Shown here: piece after piece, positions 9,980 through 19,075 of the stretch | How positions within the stretch are numbered: the first letter of the stretch is position 1 | How the letters are laid out: each line of letters opens with the position of its first letter | NCBI RefSeq assembly: GCF_000829695.1 | Contig: NZ_BBNN01000015.1 | Location: 496,001 to 560,000 of the forward strand | Length of the DNA stretch: 64,000 bases | Direction of reading: 5' to 3' | Origin: Streptomyces sp. NBRC 110035 | GTDB taxonomy: Bacteria; Actinomycetota; Actinomycetes; Streptomycetales; Streptomycetaceae | The notes under the pieces: generated by a model | Databases searched by the model: none | What the model was told of the DNA's origin: nothing | What the model saw: only the letters and a program-made list of their open reading frames with translations | Position numbers and translations under genes: made by a program

Positions 9980-10120
9980 GCCGTTCTTCCCGGGCCGGCC
10001 CGTCGCTGGTCCGGAACTGTCGGTGGTCACCCCCACAATGGATTCGGTCACTGGATCCGGCCAATGGATTCAGTGAGCAATGACGGCCATGACGGATGTG
10101 ACGGAAGGGCGGAGAGACCC

Positions 10121-11326
10121 GTGACCGTGTGGGACGACCTCGTCGGGCAGCACCGGGTGAGCGACCAGCTCGCCGCCGCCGCGCGGGACGCCGACGCCCT
10201 CGTCACGGCCGCGGCGGCCGACGCCCCGCCACCGGAGGCGTCGAAGATGACGCATGCGTGGCTGTTCACCGGCCCGCCCGGCGCGGGGCGCAACCAGGCG
10301 GCGCGCGCCTTCGCCGCCGCGCTGCAGTGCGTGAGCCCCGACCGCGCGCTCGGCGGCTCCCCGGGCTGCGGATTCTGCGACGGCTGCCACACCGCCCTGG
10401 TCGGCACCCACGCCGACGTGAGCACGATCGCCGCCGTCGGTGCGGTGATCCGGGTGTCGGACATGCGTGACACCGTCCGCAAGTCGTTCACCGCACCGGC
10501 GAACGGCCGCTGGCAGGTGATCCTCGTCGAGGATGCCGAGCGGCTGAACGAGAGTTCCGCCAACGCCGTCCTCAAGGCCGTCGAGGAGCCCGCGTCCCGC
10601 ACGGTCTGGCTGCTCTGCGCCCCCTCCGTCGAGGACGTCCTGCCGACGATCCGCTCCCGTTGCCGCCACCTCAACCTGACCACACCCTCCGTGGACGCCG
10701 TCGCCGACCTGCTCGTACGACGCGAGGGCATCGATCCGGACATCGCCGCGGCCGTGGCCCGTGCCACCCAGGGGCACGTCGACCGGGCCCGCCGGCTGGC
10801 CACCGACCCGGCGGCCCGGGAGCGCCGCGCCGCCGTACTGAAGCTGCCGCTGCGTGTCGAGGACATCGGGGGCGCGCTCAAGGCGGCCCAGGAACTCGTG
10901 GACGCCGCCGCCGAGGACGCCAAGCAGATGGCGGAGCAGACGGACACCAAGGAGACCGACGAGCTGAAGGCGGCACTCGGCGCGACGCCGGGCGGCCGGC
11001 TGCCGCGCGGCACCGCGGGCGTGGTCAAGGATCTGGAGGACATGCAGAAGCGCCGCAGAACCCGTACCCAGCGGGACAGCCTCGACGTGGCCCTGACCGA
11101 CCTCACCAGCTTCTACCGCGACGTCCTCGCCCTGCAGCTCGGCTCCCGCATCGCCCTCGCCAACGCGGATGCCGAGGACACCCTGGAGCGCCTGGCCCGG
11201 GGCAACTCGCCCGAATCCACACTCCGCCGCATCGAGGCCATCGCCGCCTGCCGCGACGCCCTCGACCGCAACGTGGCCCCGCTCCTGGCGGTGGAGGCGA
11301 TGACGATGGCCCTCAGAGCAGGCTGA
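10121..11326 (+). CDS. holB: DNA polymerase III delta-prime subunit (clamp loader)
   Basis: 401 residues from GTG 10121, which follows GGAGAG at 10111 and gives the N-terminus TVWDDLVGQ typical of the family; an in-frame ATG lies at 10064. AAA+ clamp-loader subunit. The P-loop is GPPGAGRNQAARAF, with Arg in place of the catalytic Lys, as expected for a non-hydrolysing delta-prime. A four-Cys zinc module is seen between CVSPDR and CDGCH, and the SRC motif in PTIRSRCRHL. It loads the beta clamp during replication. It is the third housekeeping gene of the topA-tmk-holB block. Confidence 0.95.
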   Translation: MTVWDDLVGQHRVSDQLAAAARDADALVTAAAADAPPPEASKMTHAWLFTGPPGAGRNQAARAFAAALQCVSPDRALGGSPGCGFCDGCHTALVGTHADVSTIAAVGAVIRVSDMRDTVRKSFTAPANGRWQVILVEDAERLNESSANAVLKAVEEPASRTVWLLCAPSVEDVLPTIRSRCRHLNLTTPSVDAVADLLVRREGIDPDIAAAVARATQGHVDRARRLATDPAARERRAAVLKLPLRVEDIGGALKAAQELVDAAAEDAKQMAEQTDTKETDELKAALGATPGGRLPRGTAGVVKDLEDMQKRRRTRTQRDSLDVALTDLTSFYRDVLALQLGSRIALANADAEDTLERLARGNSPESTLRRIEAIAACRDALDRNVAPLLAVEAMTMALRAG

Positions 11327-11442
11327 TCAGCCCACCGGAACCCCCTCACCCTCACCCCCCCCAACCCCATAACCCGTGACTCGCACGAGGCACGACACGC
11401 GCACAGCGCACTCGTCGCGTCGCGCAGAGTTACGCTCGCTGC

Positions 11443-13026
11443 ATGCACACATGGCGCACCCCCCGCAGGACCCGTACCGGAGCCACGCTGCTCGCCGCCG
11501 CCGCGCTCCTGGTCTCCGGCTGCTCCTCCGGGAGCACGACGACCACCACGAGTTCCGCGGCGAAGGGGGCGGCGGTGCTGGCCGCCCTGCCCCGCTCCAC
11601 GCCCGGGGCGCTCGCGCCGTACTACGAGCAGGAGCCGGCCTGGCGCGACTGCGGTGCGCCCGGCTTCCAGTGCGCCACGCTGAAGGCCCCGCTCGACTAC
11701 GCAGACCCGTCGGCCGGTGACATCCGCCTCGCCGTGTCCCGCAAGAAGGCCACGGGCCCGGGGGAGCGGCTGGGATCCCTGCTGGTCAACCCGGGCGGGC
11801 CGGGCGGCTCGGCGATCGGCTACCTCCAGGCGTACGCCGGCATCGGCTACCCGGAGGAGGTGCGCGCCCGTTACGACATGGTGGCCGTGGACCCGCGCGG
11901 CGTGGCCCGCAGCGAGCCCGTCGAATGCCTGGACGGCCCCGGGATGGACGCGCACACGCGGACGGACTTCACACCGGACGGCGAGAGGGAGACGGACGCG
12001 CTGGTCGGCGCGTACCGGAAGTTCGCCGAGGGCTGCGCGACGGACGCGCCGAAGCTGCTGCGCCACGTGTCCACCGTCGAAGCGGCCCGGGACATGGACA
12101 TCGTGCGGGAGGTACTGGGCGACGAGAAGCTGAACTTCGTCGGAGCCTCCTACGGCACCTTCCTCGGGGCGACGTACGCGGGGCTCTTCCCGGACCGGAC
12201 GGGCCGTTTGGTGCTGGACGGCGCCCTGGACCCGTCCCTGTCGGCACGGCAGCTCAACATCGAGCAGACGGCGGGCTTCGACACGGCGTTCACGGCCTTC
12301 GCGAAGGACTGCGTGCGGCGGAGCGACTGCCCGCTCGGTGACCGGAACACCGGCCCCGAGGAGGCCGGCGCCCACCTGAAGGAGTTCTTCGGCAAGGCCG
12401 ACGCCCAGCCGGTCCCCACCGGTGACGCCGACGGCCGTGAGCTCACCGAGTCGCTGGCCACCATCGGCGTGATCGCCGCGATGTACGACGAGGGCGCCTG
12501 GCCACTCCTGCGCAAGGCCCTGACGGCGGCGACGAAGGAGAACGACGGTGCCGGGCTCCTCGCCCTGGCCGACAGCTACTACGAACGCGACGCCGACGGC
12601 GAGTACTCCAACCTGATGTTCGCCAACGCCGCCGTGAACTGCCTGGACCTCCCGGCCGCCTTCGACTCCCCGGAACAGGTGCGCGAGGCGCTCCCGGACT
12701 TCGAGAAGGCGTCCCCGGTCTTCGGTGAGGGCTTCGCCTGGGCCGCTCTGAACTGCGCGTACTGGCCGGTCGGCGCCACCGGTGAGCCCCAGCGCATCGA
12801 GGCCGAGGGCGCGGCCCCGATCGTCGTCGTCGGCACCACCCGCGACCCCGCGACCCCCTACCGCTGGGCGGAGGCCCTGGCCGGCCAGCTCACCTCGGCC
12901 CGCCTCCTCACGTACGAGGGCGACGGCCACACCGCCTACGGCCGGGGCAGCGACTGCATCGACTCCGCGATCAACACCTACCTCGTCGAAGGCGCCCCGC
13001 CCGCGGACGGAAAGCGCTGCTCATAG
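11443..13026 (+). CDS. Secreted alpha/beta-hydrolase, tripeptidyl-aminopeptidase (Tap/Slp) family
   Basis: 527 residues. The N-terminus is basic, followed by a hydrophobic stretch and a lipobox (LLVSGC), so it should be exported and lipid-anchored. The oxyanion region is NPGGPGGSAIGYLQ. The nucleophile elbow is GASYGT (Ser), the acid lies in GTTRDPATPY and the His in GDGHTAYGRGSDC, with a C-terminal Cys-containing TAP-like cap. Family members remove N-terminal tripeptides from secreted proteins. ATG 11443 is the only start giving a signal peptide. A 15-bp perfect hairpin follows the stop. Confidence 0.88.
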   Translation: MHTWRTPRRTRTGATLLAAAALLVSGCSSGSTTTTTSSAAKGAAVLAALPRSTPGALAPYYEQEPAWRDCGAPGFQCATLKAPLDYADPSAGDIRLAVSRKKATGPGERLGSLLVNPGGPGGSAIGYLQAYAGIGYPEEVRARYDMVAVDPRGVARSEPVECLDGPGMDAHTRTDFTPDGERETDALVGAYRKFAEGCATDAPKLLRHVSTVEAARDMDIVREVLGDEKLNFVGASYGTFLGATYAGLFPDRTGRLVLDGALDPSLSARQLNIEQTAGFDTAFTAFAKDCVRRSDCPLGDRNTGPEEAGAHLKEFFGKADAQPVPTGDADGRELTESLATIGVIAAMYDEGAWPLLRKALTAATKENDGAGLLALADSYYERDADGEYSNLMFANAAVNCLDLPAAFDSPEQVREALPDFEKASPVFGEGFAWAALNCAYWPVGATGEPQRIEAEGAAPIVVVGTTRDPATPYRWAEALAGQLTSARLLTYEGDGHTAYGRGSDCIDSAINTYLVEGAPPADGKRCS

Positions 13027-13038
13027 CCGGTGTGCCCA

Positions 13039-13072
13039 CCCCGGAGGCGGGCCCCTCGGCCCGCCTCCGGGG
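13039..13072 (+). terminator. Terminator of the aminopeptidase gene
   Basis: CCCCGGAGGCGGGCC (13039-13053) and GGCCCGCCTCCGGGG (13058-13072) form a perfect 15-bp stem with a 4-nt loop. Confidence 0.8.
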
Positions 13073-13144
13073 CAGGTACGAAGCACCATCCGAAACTGTG
13101 TAGACTTACCGTCGTCGCTGATCGCACCATGGTGCCAGCAGCGC

Positions 13145-13221
13145 GCCGCCTTAGCTCAGATGGCCAGAGCAACGCACTCGTAATGCGTAGGTCTCGGGTT
13201 CGAATCCCGAAGGCGGCTCCA
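13145..13221 (+). tRNA. tRNA-Thr (anticodon CGT), CCA encoded
   Basis: A full cloverleaf can be drawn: acceptor GCCGCCT/AGGCGGC, D stem GCTC/GAGC, anticodon stem ACGCA/TGCGT with loop CTCGTAA (anticodon CGT, reading ACG), T arm TCGGG-TTCGAAT-CCCGA, discriminator T and encoded CCA at 13219-13221. It lies at the border between backbone and accessory DNA, a common integration site for mobile elements. Confidence 0.97.
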
Positions 13222-13228
13222 TGGTGAA

Positions 13229-13260
13229 CCCCAGGTCAGGCCTATGACCTGGGGTTTTTT
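13229..13260 (+). terminator. Intrinsic terminator after tRNA-Thr
   Basis: CCCCAGGTCA (13229-13238) pairs with TGACCTGGGG (13245-13254), followed directly by TTTTTT. It is the only classical stem plus T-tract terminator I see in the window. Confidence 0.9.
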
Positions 13261-13316
13261 CTTTTGATTGACCTTGGCATTCGGGTAGATCGGACACTTG
13301 TGGTCTGTGCATCGCA

Positions 13317-13336
13317 ATGCGTTGGTCGCAGGTTCG
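13317..13336 (+). repeat. Degenerate partial copy of a tRNA anticodon/T-arm segment (possible att remnant)
   Basis: These 20 bases match 17 of 20 positions of 13183-13202 inside tRNA-Thr (atgcgt-ggtc-c-ggttcg). The match stops in the T loop. Integrase-type elements leave such partial tRNA copies at the far att site. No integrase gene is visible nearby, so this may be a scar. The rest of 13,261-13,682 holds a short hairpin (CCCACGGA 13615-13622 / TCCGTGGG 13634-13641) and no supported gene. Confidence 0.4.
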
Positions 13337-13685
13337 CTCTCTGTCGCTAACGAGCCGCGAAGAGGCTTTGACCTGCGGTTTTGGTGCATTGAGCCCTTCG
13401 GCTGGCCATGCAGGCAATGCTCCGGTGGACAGTCGGTGGACAAGCGTGCGTGACGGCTTGTCAGAACCGCCTCGCCGCCCCTGGGGGAGCCGAGGGTTTC
13501 GGGTGCCTTGGGAAGGGTGGTCGGCGGCGTAGGGCTTGTGCTGTTCCGACAGGCTGGGGAAACCCTGGCTGCCGAGGGGCGACGTCACTGGTGAGGTTTC
13601 CCGCCGCAGCGTCGCCCACGGACGGGACCTCCATCCGTGGGAGGATCGGCAGGCAGGCCGGAGTGCGGCGGAGGTGACAGCGTTG

Positions 13686-14438
13686 GTGGCGGACGAGGCG
13701 ATGACACAGCGCCTGCTGGGTTGGCTGGTGCCCGACGGTGACCCGCTCGTCGCGCTCTCGGCGGCTGAGGTCGAACGGTTCTGCTGGTATGAGCTGCCTC
13801 GCAAGTGGCACGCGGACACCCCTGAGCAGCGGCGGGCTGTCGCCGTCCTGGCCGACCTGCTGACCGGAGTCGGCCGCGTTCGGGCCGCCGCGGTGTGCAC
13901 GAGCGGGACCACCGCCCAGGTGCTGGCGGCCTGGCAGTGTTCCGAGGAGGCGGGCTTCGCGGCCTACCGCAAGGCCGCGGCCGCCTCGCCCACGACCCCG
14001 CCGGACGTACCCGAGCTGAGCTGGGGGCAGGTCATGGGCACCCGGGAAGCGCTGGCCCGTGCCAGCTTCGAACGGCGACTGGAGCAGGCTCTGGACGAGG
14101 GCGAGCTCGACCTGGACGCGCGTACGTTCCCGGCCGCGCGCCGACGGTTCGTCCAGCACTGGCTCGCCACTGCGCAGCCCGTGTTCGAGGGCCGCGCCCT
14201 GCTGGAGGCCGTCCGCCGCGAACGGCGCGAGTTGTGGGCCGCGGCTCCCCCGGCTGAGCGCCGCGCCCTGCTCGCAGCCGTCCTGCCTGTCATGGAGGAG
14301 TCGGCTGCGGCACCTGTGGACACAGCTGAGCCGCTGCGGTGGTTGCTGGAACAGATCGGTGAGGGCGTCACCCTGACCCAGGCCGGCTACCTGCCACGGG
14401 AACGGGAGTGTCTAATATCAACGGGTCTGGCCCGTTAA
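13686..14438 (+). CDS. Hypothetical protein, possibly truncated at the C-terminus
   Basis: About 250 residues. The start is GTG 13686 or TTG 13683, chosen for the strong GGAGGTGA at 13670; the frame is open from 13536 but without a ribosome site. The protein is helical and acidic, rich in Ala, Arg and Glu. Its end (PLRWLLEQIGEGVTLTQAGY) resembles a segment in the middle of plasmid pRiA4b ORF-3-like proteins, where the chain normally continues, so this copy may be truncated shortly after 14,400. No function can be assigned. Confidence 0.55.
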   Translation: MADEAMTQRLLGWLVPDGDPLVALSAAEVERFCWYELPRKWHADTPEQRRAVAVLADLLTGVGRVRAAAVCTSGTTAQVLAAWQCSEEAGFAAYRKAAAASPTTPPDVPELSWGQVMGTREALARASFERRLEQALDEGELDLDARTFPAARRRFVQHWLATAQPVFEGRALLEAVRRERRELWAAAPPAERRALLAAVLPVMEESAAAPVDTAEPLRWLLEQIGEGVTLTQAGYLPRERECLISTGLAR

Positions 14439-14475
14439 GGGTTGGCACACCCCTACGTCGAGCAGGTGAGGGCGT

Positions 14476-14506
14476 GCGGCCCGCAGGCACGTCGCCTGCG
14501 GGCCGC
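14476..14506. terminator. Bidirectional hairpin between convergent genes
   Basis: GCGGCCCGCAGGC (14476-14488) and GCCTGCGGGCCGC (14494-14506) form a perfect 13-bp stem with loop ACGTC. It serves the convergent genes ending at 14438 (+) and 14533 (-). Confidence 0.75.
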
Positions 14507-14532
14507 ATGTCACTTGGTGTGCCGGAACGACC

Positions 14533-15048
14533 TCAAGAGACGTGCGTCGTGGCAGCTGCCGCCACGGAACCGATCGGTGAGCACGTGGCTTTGAGACCGC
14601 CGTTGTCCACCGTCAGCTCCGACGGTGTGAAGGTCACATCCCCAGGCGCCGAGAGGCTCACCTGCGCGGTCCCACCCGAAAGGACAGGGACGGTCCCCTG
14701 CGGAATCTCCTCAGGATTCGTCAGTCCAGTTGCCGTGACGGCTCCCGATCCGGCACCTCCCACGGCGACCACCATCTGAGCGGTGACAGATTTAGCGGGA
14801 ACGGTCCCCGTGGTCTTGGTCCCATGCTCGACGGCGACCTGAAGCGTCACCGTGTCGCCCGTGTTGGCCGTCGCCGGAGCAGTGATGGTGATCTTCTCCG
14901 TGACCTCCAATGTCTGGCCGCCGGCGGCACATGAGTATGTGGTGGACACCGTGTCGGCCATCGCGGTACCAGCCCCGATTCCCGTGACCAGACCCAGTAC
15001 TGCGCCGGTCATCGTAAGGCCTGCCGCAGTCCTGCCGATTGCGCGCAT
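14533..15048 (-). CDS. Small secreted protein, beta-sandwich-like
   Basis: 171 residues from the ATG at 15048, preceded on its strand by GAGGAG. The frame extends upstream to 15153, but that extension has no signal peptide. The signal peptide is MRAIGRTAAGLTMTGAVLGL followed by VTGIGAGTAMA with an Ala-X-Ala cleavage site. The mature chain has two Cys about 115 residues apart (TYSCAAGG and KATCSP) that could form a disulfide, and alternating Thr/Val-rich strands. It resembles secreted Streptomyces proteins with a DUF6801-like fold, but I hold that name lightly. Function unknown. Confidence 0.65.
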   Translation of the reverse strand: MRAIGRTAAGLTMTGAVLGLVTGIGAGTAMADTVSTTYSCAAGGQTLEVTEKITITAPATANTGDTVTLQVAVEHGTKTTGTVPAKSVTAQMVVAVGGAGSGAVTATGLTNPEEIPQGTVPVLSGGTAQVSLSAPGDVTFTPSELTVDNGGLKATCSPIGSVAAAATTHVS

Positions 15049-15149
15049 GACACACTCCTCTGCCGAGAATGCCGCAGCGCATCGAAGCGGCACCCTCACG
15101 TAGTCGTTGTTCCTCGCGCAGCCTAGGAGTGACATGGTCAACTCAATAC

Positions 15150-16290
15150 TCACTATTGAGCAACGTGATCGCGACCTCGGTGATCAAGTTCTTCGGCGCG
15201 GGCACGGCCGCGAAGGAGTTGTCCGTCGTGGCCGGGCTGGTCGTCGGCGCGGACAGCATCGACGACCCGGATGTCCGGCGCCGCGGTGGCCTGTCCCGCC
15301 TGTTCGGCCGGGTGCGAGCTCCATCCACGCTGGGCAACTTCCTGCGCACCTTCACCTGGGGACATGTGCGCCAACTCCAGTCCGCCACACGGGCGTTCAC
15401 CTGCAACCTGGCCGCGCACACCGACCTGGTGCCGAAAACGGACGAGGTGGTGTTCGTCGACATCGACTCCAACGTCAAGCAGGTCTACGGGCCGGCCAAG
15501 CAGGGCGCCTCCTTCGGCTAGGCCAAGGCCCGCGGCCCGCACTTCCAGATCGTCACCGTCAAGACATCCACCTGCGCGCCAGTCATCGTCGCCGCCAGAC
15601 TGCGCAAGGGCTCGGCAGGCTCCGGCAAGGGAGCTGCGAGTCTGCTGCGTGAGGCCCTGGCCACGGTGCGGGCGATGGGCATCACCGCGCAGATCATCGT
15701 CCGCGCCGACTCCGTGTACTTCTCCCACAAGGTCGTCGACGCCTGCCGCACGGCCGGCGTCCCCTTCTCTCTGGCGGTTACGGTCAAGAAGACGATCCGC
15801 GAGGCCATCGGGAACATCGCCGAGGACGCCTGGGCGCCGATCGAGTACACCGACGCCATCTGGGACGATGAGGAGGGACGCTGGGTCTCCGACGCGGAGC
15901 TCGCCAGATCCCCTTCACTGCGTTCCCACACCATGGCCCGGCTCATCGTGCGACGCGTGAAACGTCTCAACCCCAAAAACGTCCCCGAAGGCCAGGCCGA
16001 ACTGTTCGGCGTCTGGCGCTACCACGTCATCTTCACCGACAGGCGCTTTACCCTCGGCCAGGTCGAGCCGGTGCATCGCGGACACGTCGTGTCGAACAGG
16101 CCTTCGCCGAGCCGGGGACTCCACGCTCGGCCGTCTGCCCTCGGGGAGGTTCACCGCGCACGCCACCTGGTTGGCTCGGGCCGCCACCTACAACCTCACT
16201 CGCGCCAGCGGCCATCTCGCCTCTGTCTTCCACGCCAGGGCACGGACCGGAACCATCCAGGCTCAGGGAACTCGGCTGCACCAGGTTAAC
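15150..16290 (+). pseudogene. IS1380-family transposase remnant (first copy)
   Basis: Coding similarity runs in one frame from about 15150: GLVVGADSIDD, VRAPSTLGNFLRTFTWGHVRQL and VVFVDIDSNVKQVYG are typical of IS1380 transposases, as is the second DDE-region segment IIVRADSVYFSHKVVDACR. A TAG at 15519 interrupts the frame just after the first catalytic Asp region, and a frameshift near 16090 moves the rest (ARARTGTIQAQ) to another frame. The N-terminus is missing. The gene cannot make an active enzyme. Confidence 0.8.
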
Positions 16291-16337
16291 CTCGCGCTTT
16301 CCCGAGGAGGGCTGTCCGGCTGGTGATCAGGAAAGCA

Positions 16338-16348
16338 GAAAGTGCCTC
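16338..16348 (+). repeat. 11-bp inverted repeat, left copy
   Basis: GAAAGTGCCTC here is the exact inverse of GAGGCACTTTC at 17887-17897. The pair brackets the IS110-type gene, and the right copy lies directly before the start of the second IS1380 remnant. It may be an IS1380 terminal repeat separated by IS110 insertion. Confidence 0.5.
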
Positions 16349-16590
16349 TAATGGGAGCTGCCGGGTCCGGGAGAGACTCGGTGCCGTAGCCGCCAGCAGG
16401 CGAGCACTATGTGCCTCGGAACCGTTCGAGTTCTGTGGTCAGACCGTGCCCCTGCTGGTCGGCCGGAAGGCCAGACCGCTGATGGGGTGGCGTGCCCGCC
16501 GAGCATGGCGTGAGCACTGGATCCATTAGGGAGCGCGCGAGTCTTCCGCAGGCTGCACCAGCAAGCGAAGTACCTGACCAGGAGAGCAAG

Positions 16591-17815
16591 TTGCTGTTCA
16601 TCGGCGACGACTGGGCCGAGGACCACCACGACATCGAGGTCCAAGACGCAACCGGCAGGAAGCTGGCAACCGCCAGACTGCCCGAGGGTGTGGAAGGCAT
16701 CGTCAAACTCCACGAACTTGTTGCGAAGCACGGAGGTGACATCCTCGATGCCGGCCAGGTGGTGGTGAGCATCGAGACCGACCGTGGCCCGTGGGTGCAA
16801 GCCCTGCTCGCCACCGGCTACCAGGTCTATGCGGTGAACCCGAAGCAGGCCGCCCGGTTCAAGGAGCGGTACGGCACCTCGGGCGCCAAGAGCGACAAGG
16901 GCGACGCCCACGCGCTCGCCGACATGGTTCGCATCGACCGCGACCAGCTGCGGCCGATCGCCGGGGACACCGAACAGGCCCAGGCGGTCAAGGTCGTCGC
17001 CCGCGCCCACCAGAGTCTGATCTGGGAGCGCACCCGCACCTTCCAGCGGCTGCGTTCCGCGCTGCGTGAGTACTTCCCCGCCGCCCTCAACGCCTACGCC
17101 GATCTTTCGCTGACCAGCACGGATGCGATGGAGCTGCTGGTCAAGGCACCGACACCGCAGGCCGCGGCGAAGCTGACCCGCACGCAGATCACCGCCTTCC
17201 TGGCACGGCATCGCCGCCATAACCGGACCGCGAAGGCAGCCACGATCCAGGCCGCACTGCGGGAGCAGCACCTCGCCCTGCCGAGCCGGTCACGGCCGCC
17301 TACGCGTCCACCGTCACGGCGCACGCACGGCTGCTGATCACCCTGAATGAGCAGATAGCCGAGCTGGAAGGGCAGGTGAAGGCGCATTTTTTCGCGCACC
17401 CGGACGCTGAGATCTACCTCTCGATGCCCGGCATCGGCGCCATCACCGGCGCCCGGGTGCTCGCCGAGTTCGGGGACGACCCCACCCGCTACGCATCCGC
17501 CAAGGCGCGGAAGAACTACGCTGGCACCAGCCCGATCACCCGGGCCTCCGGCAAAAGCCGCACCGTCCAGGCCCGCTACGTCCGCAACAATCGCCTCGCC
17601 GACGCGCTGCAAGCCCATGCGTTCTCCGCCCTGAACGCCTCCCCTGGAGCCCGCCGCTACTACGACAAGCAACGTGCCCGCGACGTCGACTACAACCCCG
17701 CCCTTCGCCAGCTCGGCAACCGGCTCGTAGGCATCCTCCACGGATGCCTCAAGGGCCGAACCCTCTACGACGAAGCAACCGCCTGGTCGCACCACGCGCA
17801 TCTCCATGCCGCTTG
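16591..17815 (+). pseudogene. IS110-family transposase, frameshifted
   Basis: Starts at TTG 16591 after GGAGAG. The N-terminal DEDD RuvC-like domain is clear (FIGDDWAEDHHDIEV, VVVSIETDRGPWVQALL, KSDKGDAHALADM). Near 17,280 the frame breaks. The rest, in the next frame, carries the C-terminal domain with the conserved MPGIGAITGARVLAEFGD and the Ser region YAGTSPITRASGKS. Total length is near 400 residues, the usual size, so a single indel seems to be the only damage. The untranslated 16,300-16,590 region is where IS110 elements encode their bridge RNA; I see no gene there. Confidence 0.82.
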
Positions 17816-17886
17816 ACGGCAAACGACATGGGGTGTCTGACCAGCGAGAATGAGGATTGCTGAGGTCCTTGTTCCCGCCACCGCCG

Positions 17887-17897
17887 GAGGCACTTTC
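17887..17897 (+). repeat. 11-bp inverted repeat, right copy
   Basis: GAGGCACTTTC, the inverse of 16338-16348; see that entry. Confidence 0.5.
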
Positions 17898-17900
17898 CAG

Positions 17901-18865
17901 GTGAAGAAGCGTATCGGGTCCTACCCGCGTGTCCGCGTCGAGGCCGGCGGTCGCGGAGTCGTCTCGCAGGCCGGTGCGGTGCTCTTGGTCGAGACGGTCC
18001 GCAAGACCGGTCTGGATGCGGCGATATCGGCGGCGCTTATGCCGGGGCGCAAGCCGCGGGCGGTGCACGATCCGGGCAAGATCCTGCTGGATGTCGCGCT
18101 CGCGGTGGCGCTGGGCGGGGACTGCCTGGCCGATGTCGGGATGCTGCGGGCCGAGCCGGCCGTGTTCGGGCCGGTGGCCTCCGACCCCACGGTCTCCCGG
18201 CTGATCAGCAAACTGGCGTCGGGCGGACATCGGGTCCTGGCCGCGCTGCGCACCGCCCGCGCCGAAGTACGCGAAATAGGTATGGCGGTTGGCTGGTGAC
18301 ACAGCACCGGACGCCGGCGGGCAGGTGATCGTGGACATCGACGGCGTCCTCGTCCTGGCCCACTCCGAGAAACAGGACGCCGCCGCGACCTGGAGGAAGA
18401 CGTTCGGCCACCACCCGTTGATGGGGTTCGTCGACCACGGCCCAACTGCGCTTCACCGACGCCGACGGCATGCGCCTTACCTGCTTCGCCACCAACACCG
18501 CCGACGAGGCGATCGCCACCCTCGAACTGCGCCACCGGCAGCGGGCCCGGGCCGAGGACCGCATCCGCGCCGCCCGCGCCACCGGCCTGCGCAACCTCCC
18601 CCTCCACGACGCCGCACTGAACCAGATCTGGCTGGAGATCGTCCAGATCGCCCTTGACCTGCTCGCCTGGATGCCCCTGCTCGCCCTGACCGGCACCGCC
18701 CGGCTATGGGAGCCCCGCCGCCTGCGGCTCCGGCTGTTCTCCACCGCCGCTCAGCTCGTCACCACCGGCCGCCGCCGCTACCTCCGCCTCGCCACGCACT
18801 GGCCCTGGACCGACGTGATCACCTATGCCCTGGACCGGCTCCACGCCCTCCCGCACCCCGGCTGA
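17901..18865 (+). pseudogene. IS1380-family transposase remnant (second copy), internally deleted
   Basis: Starts at GTG 17901 (VKKRIGSYPRVRVEAGGRGV). The N-terminal part reads to about 18,285 (LALGGDCLADVGMLRAEP-like and SDPTVSRLISKLA), then shifts frame into the first catalytic Asp segment QVIVDIDGVLVLAHSEKQDA. After MGFVDHG the sequence jumps, in a third frame, to the C-terminal segment LRFTDADGMRLTCFATNT through ITYALDRLHALPHPG. The middle of the catalytic domain is missing. It differs in sequence from the first IS1380 remnant, so the two are not copies of one element. Confidence 0.82.
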
Positions 18866-18995
18866 CCAGCAGCGTTCCGTCCCTGCGAGCAGCACCACCC
18901 CGACCGGAGCCGTGGAACCCGGCGCACACCCGACGCGACAGTCGGGCGCTCAACCTGCCCAGACTCCGAAAAACCCCACCAGCAGTCACCACAAA

Positions 18996-19021
18996 GGGTC
19001 CGTCAGCAAGCTGACGGACCC
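18996..19021 (+). terminator. Hairpin at the end of the IS1380 remnant
   Basis: GGGTCCGTCAG (18996-19006) and CTGACGGACCC (19011-19021) form a perfect 11-bp stem with loop CAAG. It marks the border between the insertion-sequence patch and the polyketide cluster. Confidence 0.65.
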
Positions 19022-19075
19022 TCATGAACGATCGAGGTTAATGGCCGTTGCTTCCAGTGGAGCCGGCGAGGACGA

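Noticed and set aside
7001..10120. Long plus-strand frame leading into holB
   Set aside because: It overlaps tmk in another frame and has no domain; only the part from GTG 10121 is the real holB.
16323..16529. 68-codon frame before the IS110 gene
   Set aside because: No ribosome site or similarity; it lies in the non-coding left end of the element, where a bridge RNA would be expected.
16591..17815. Programmed frameshift in the IS110 transposase
   Set aside because: No slippery sequence is visible at about 17,280, and IS110 elements normally use a single frame; decay is simpler.
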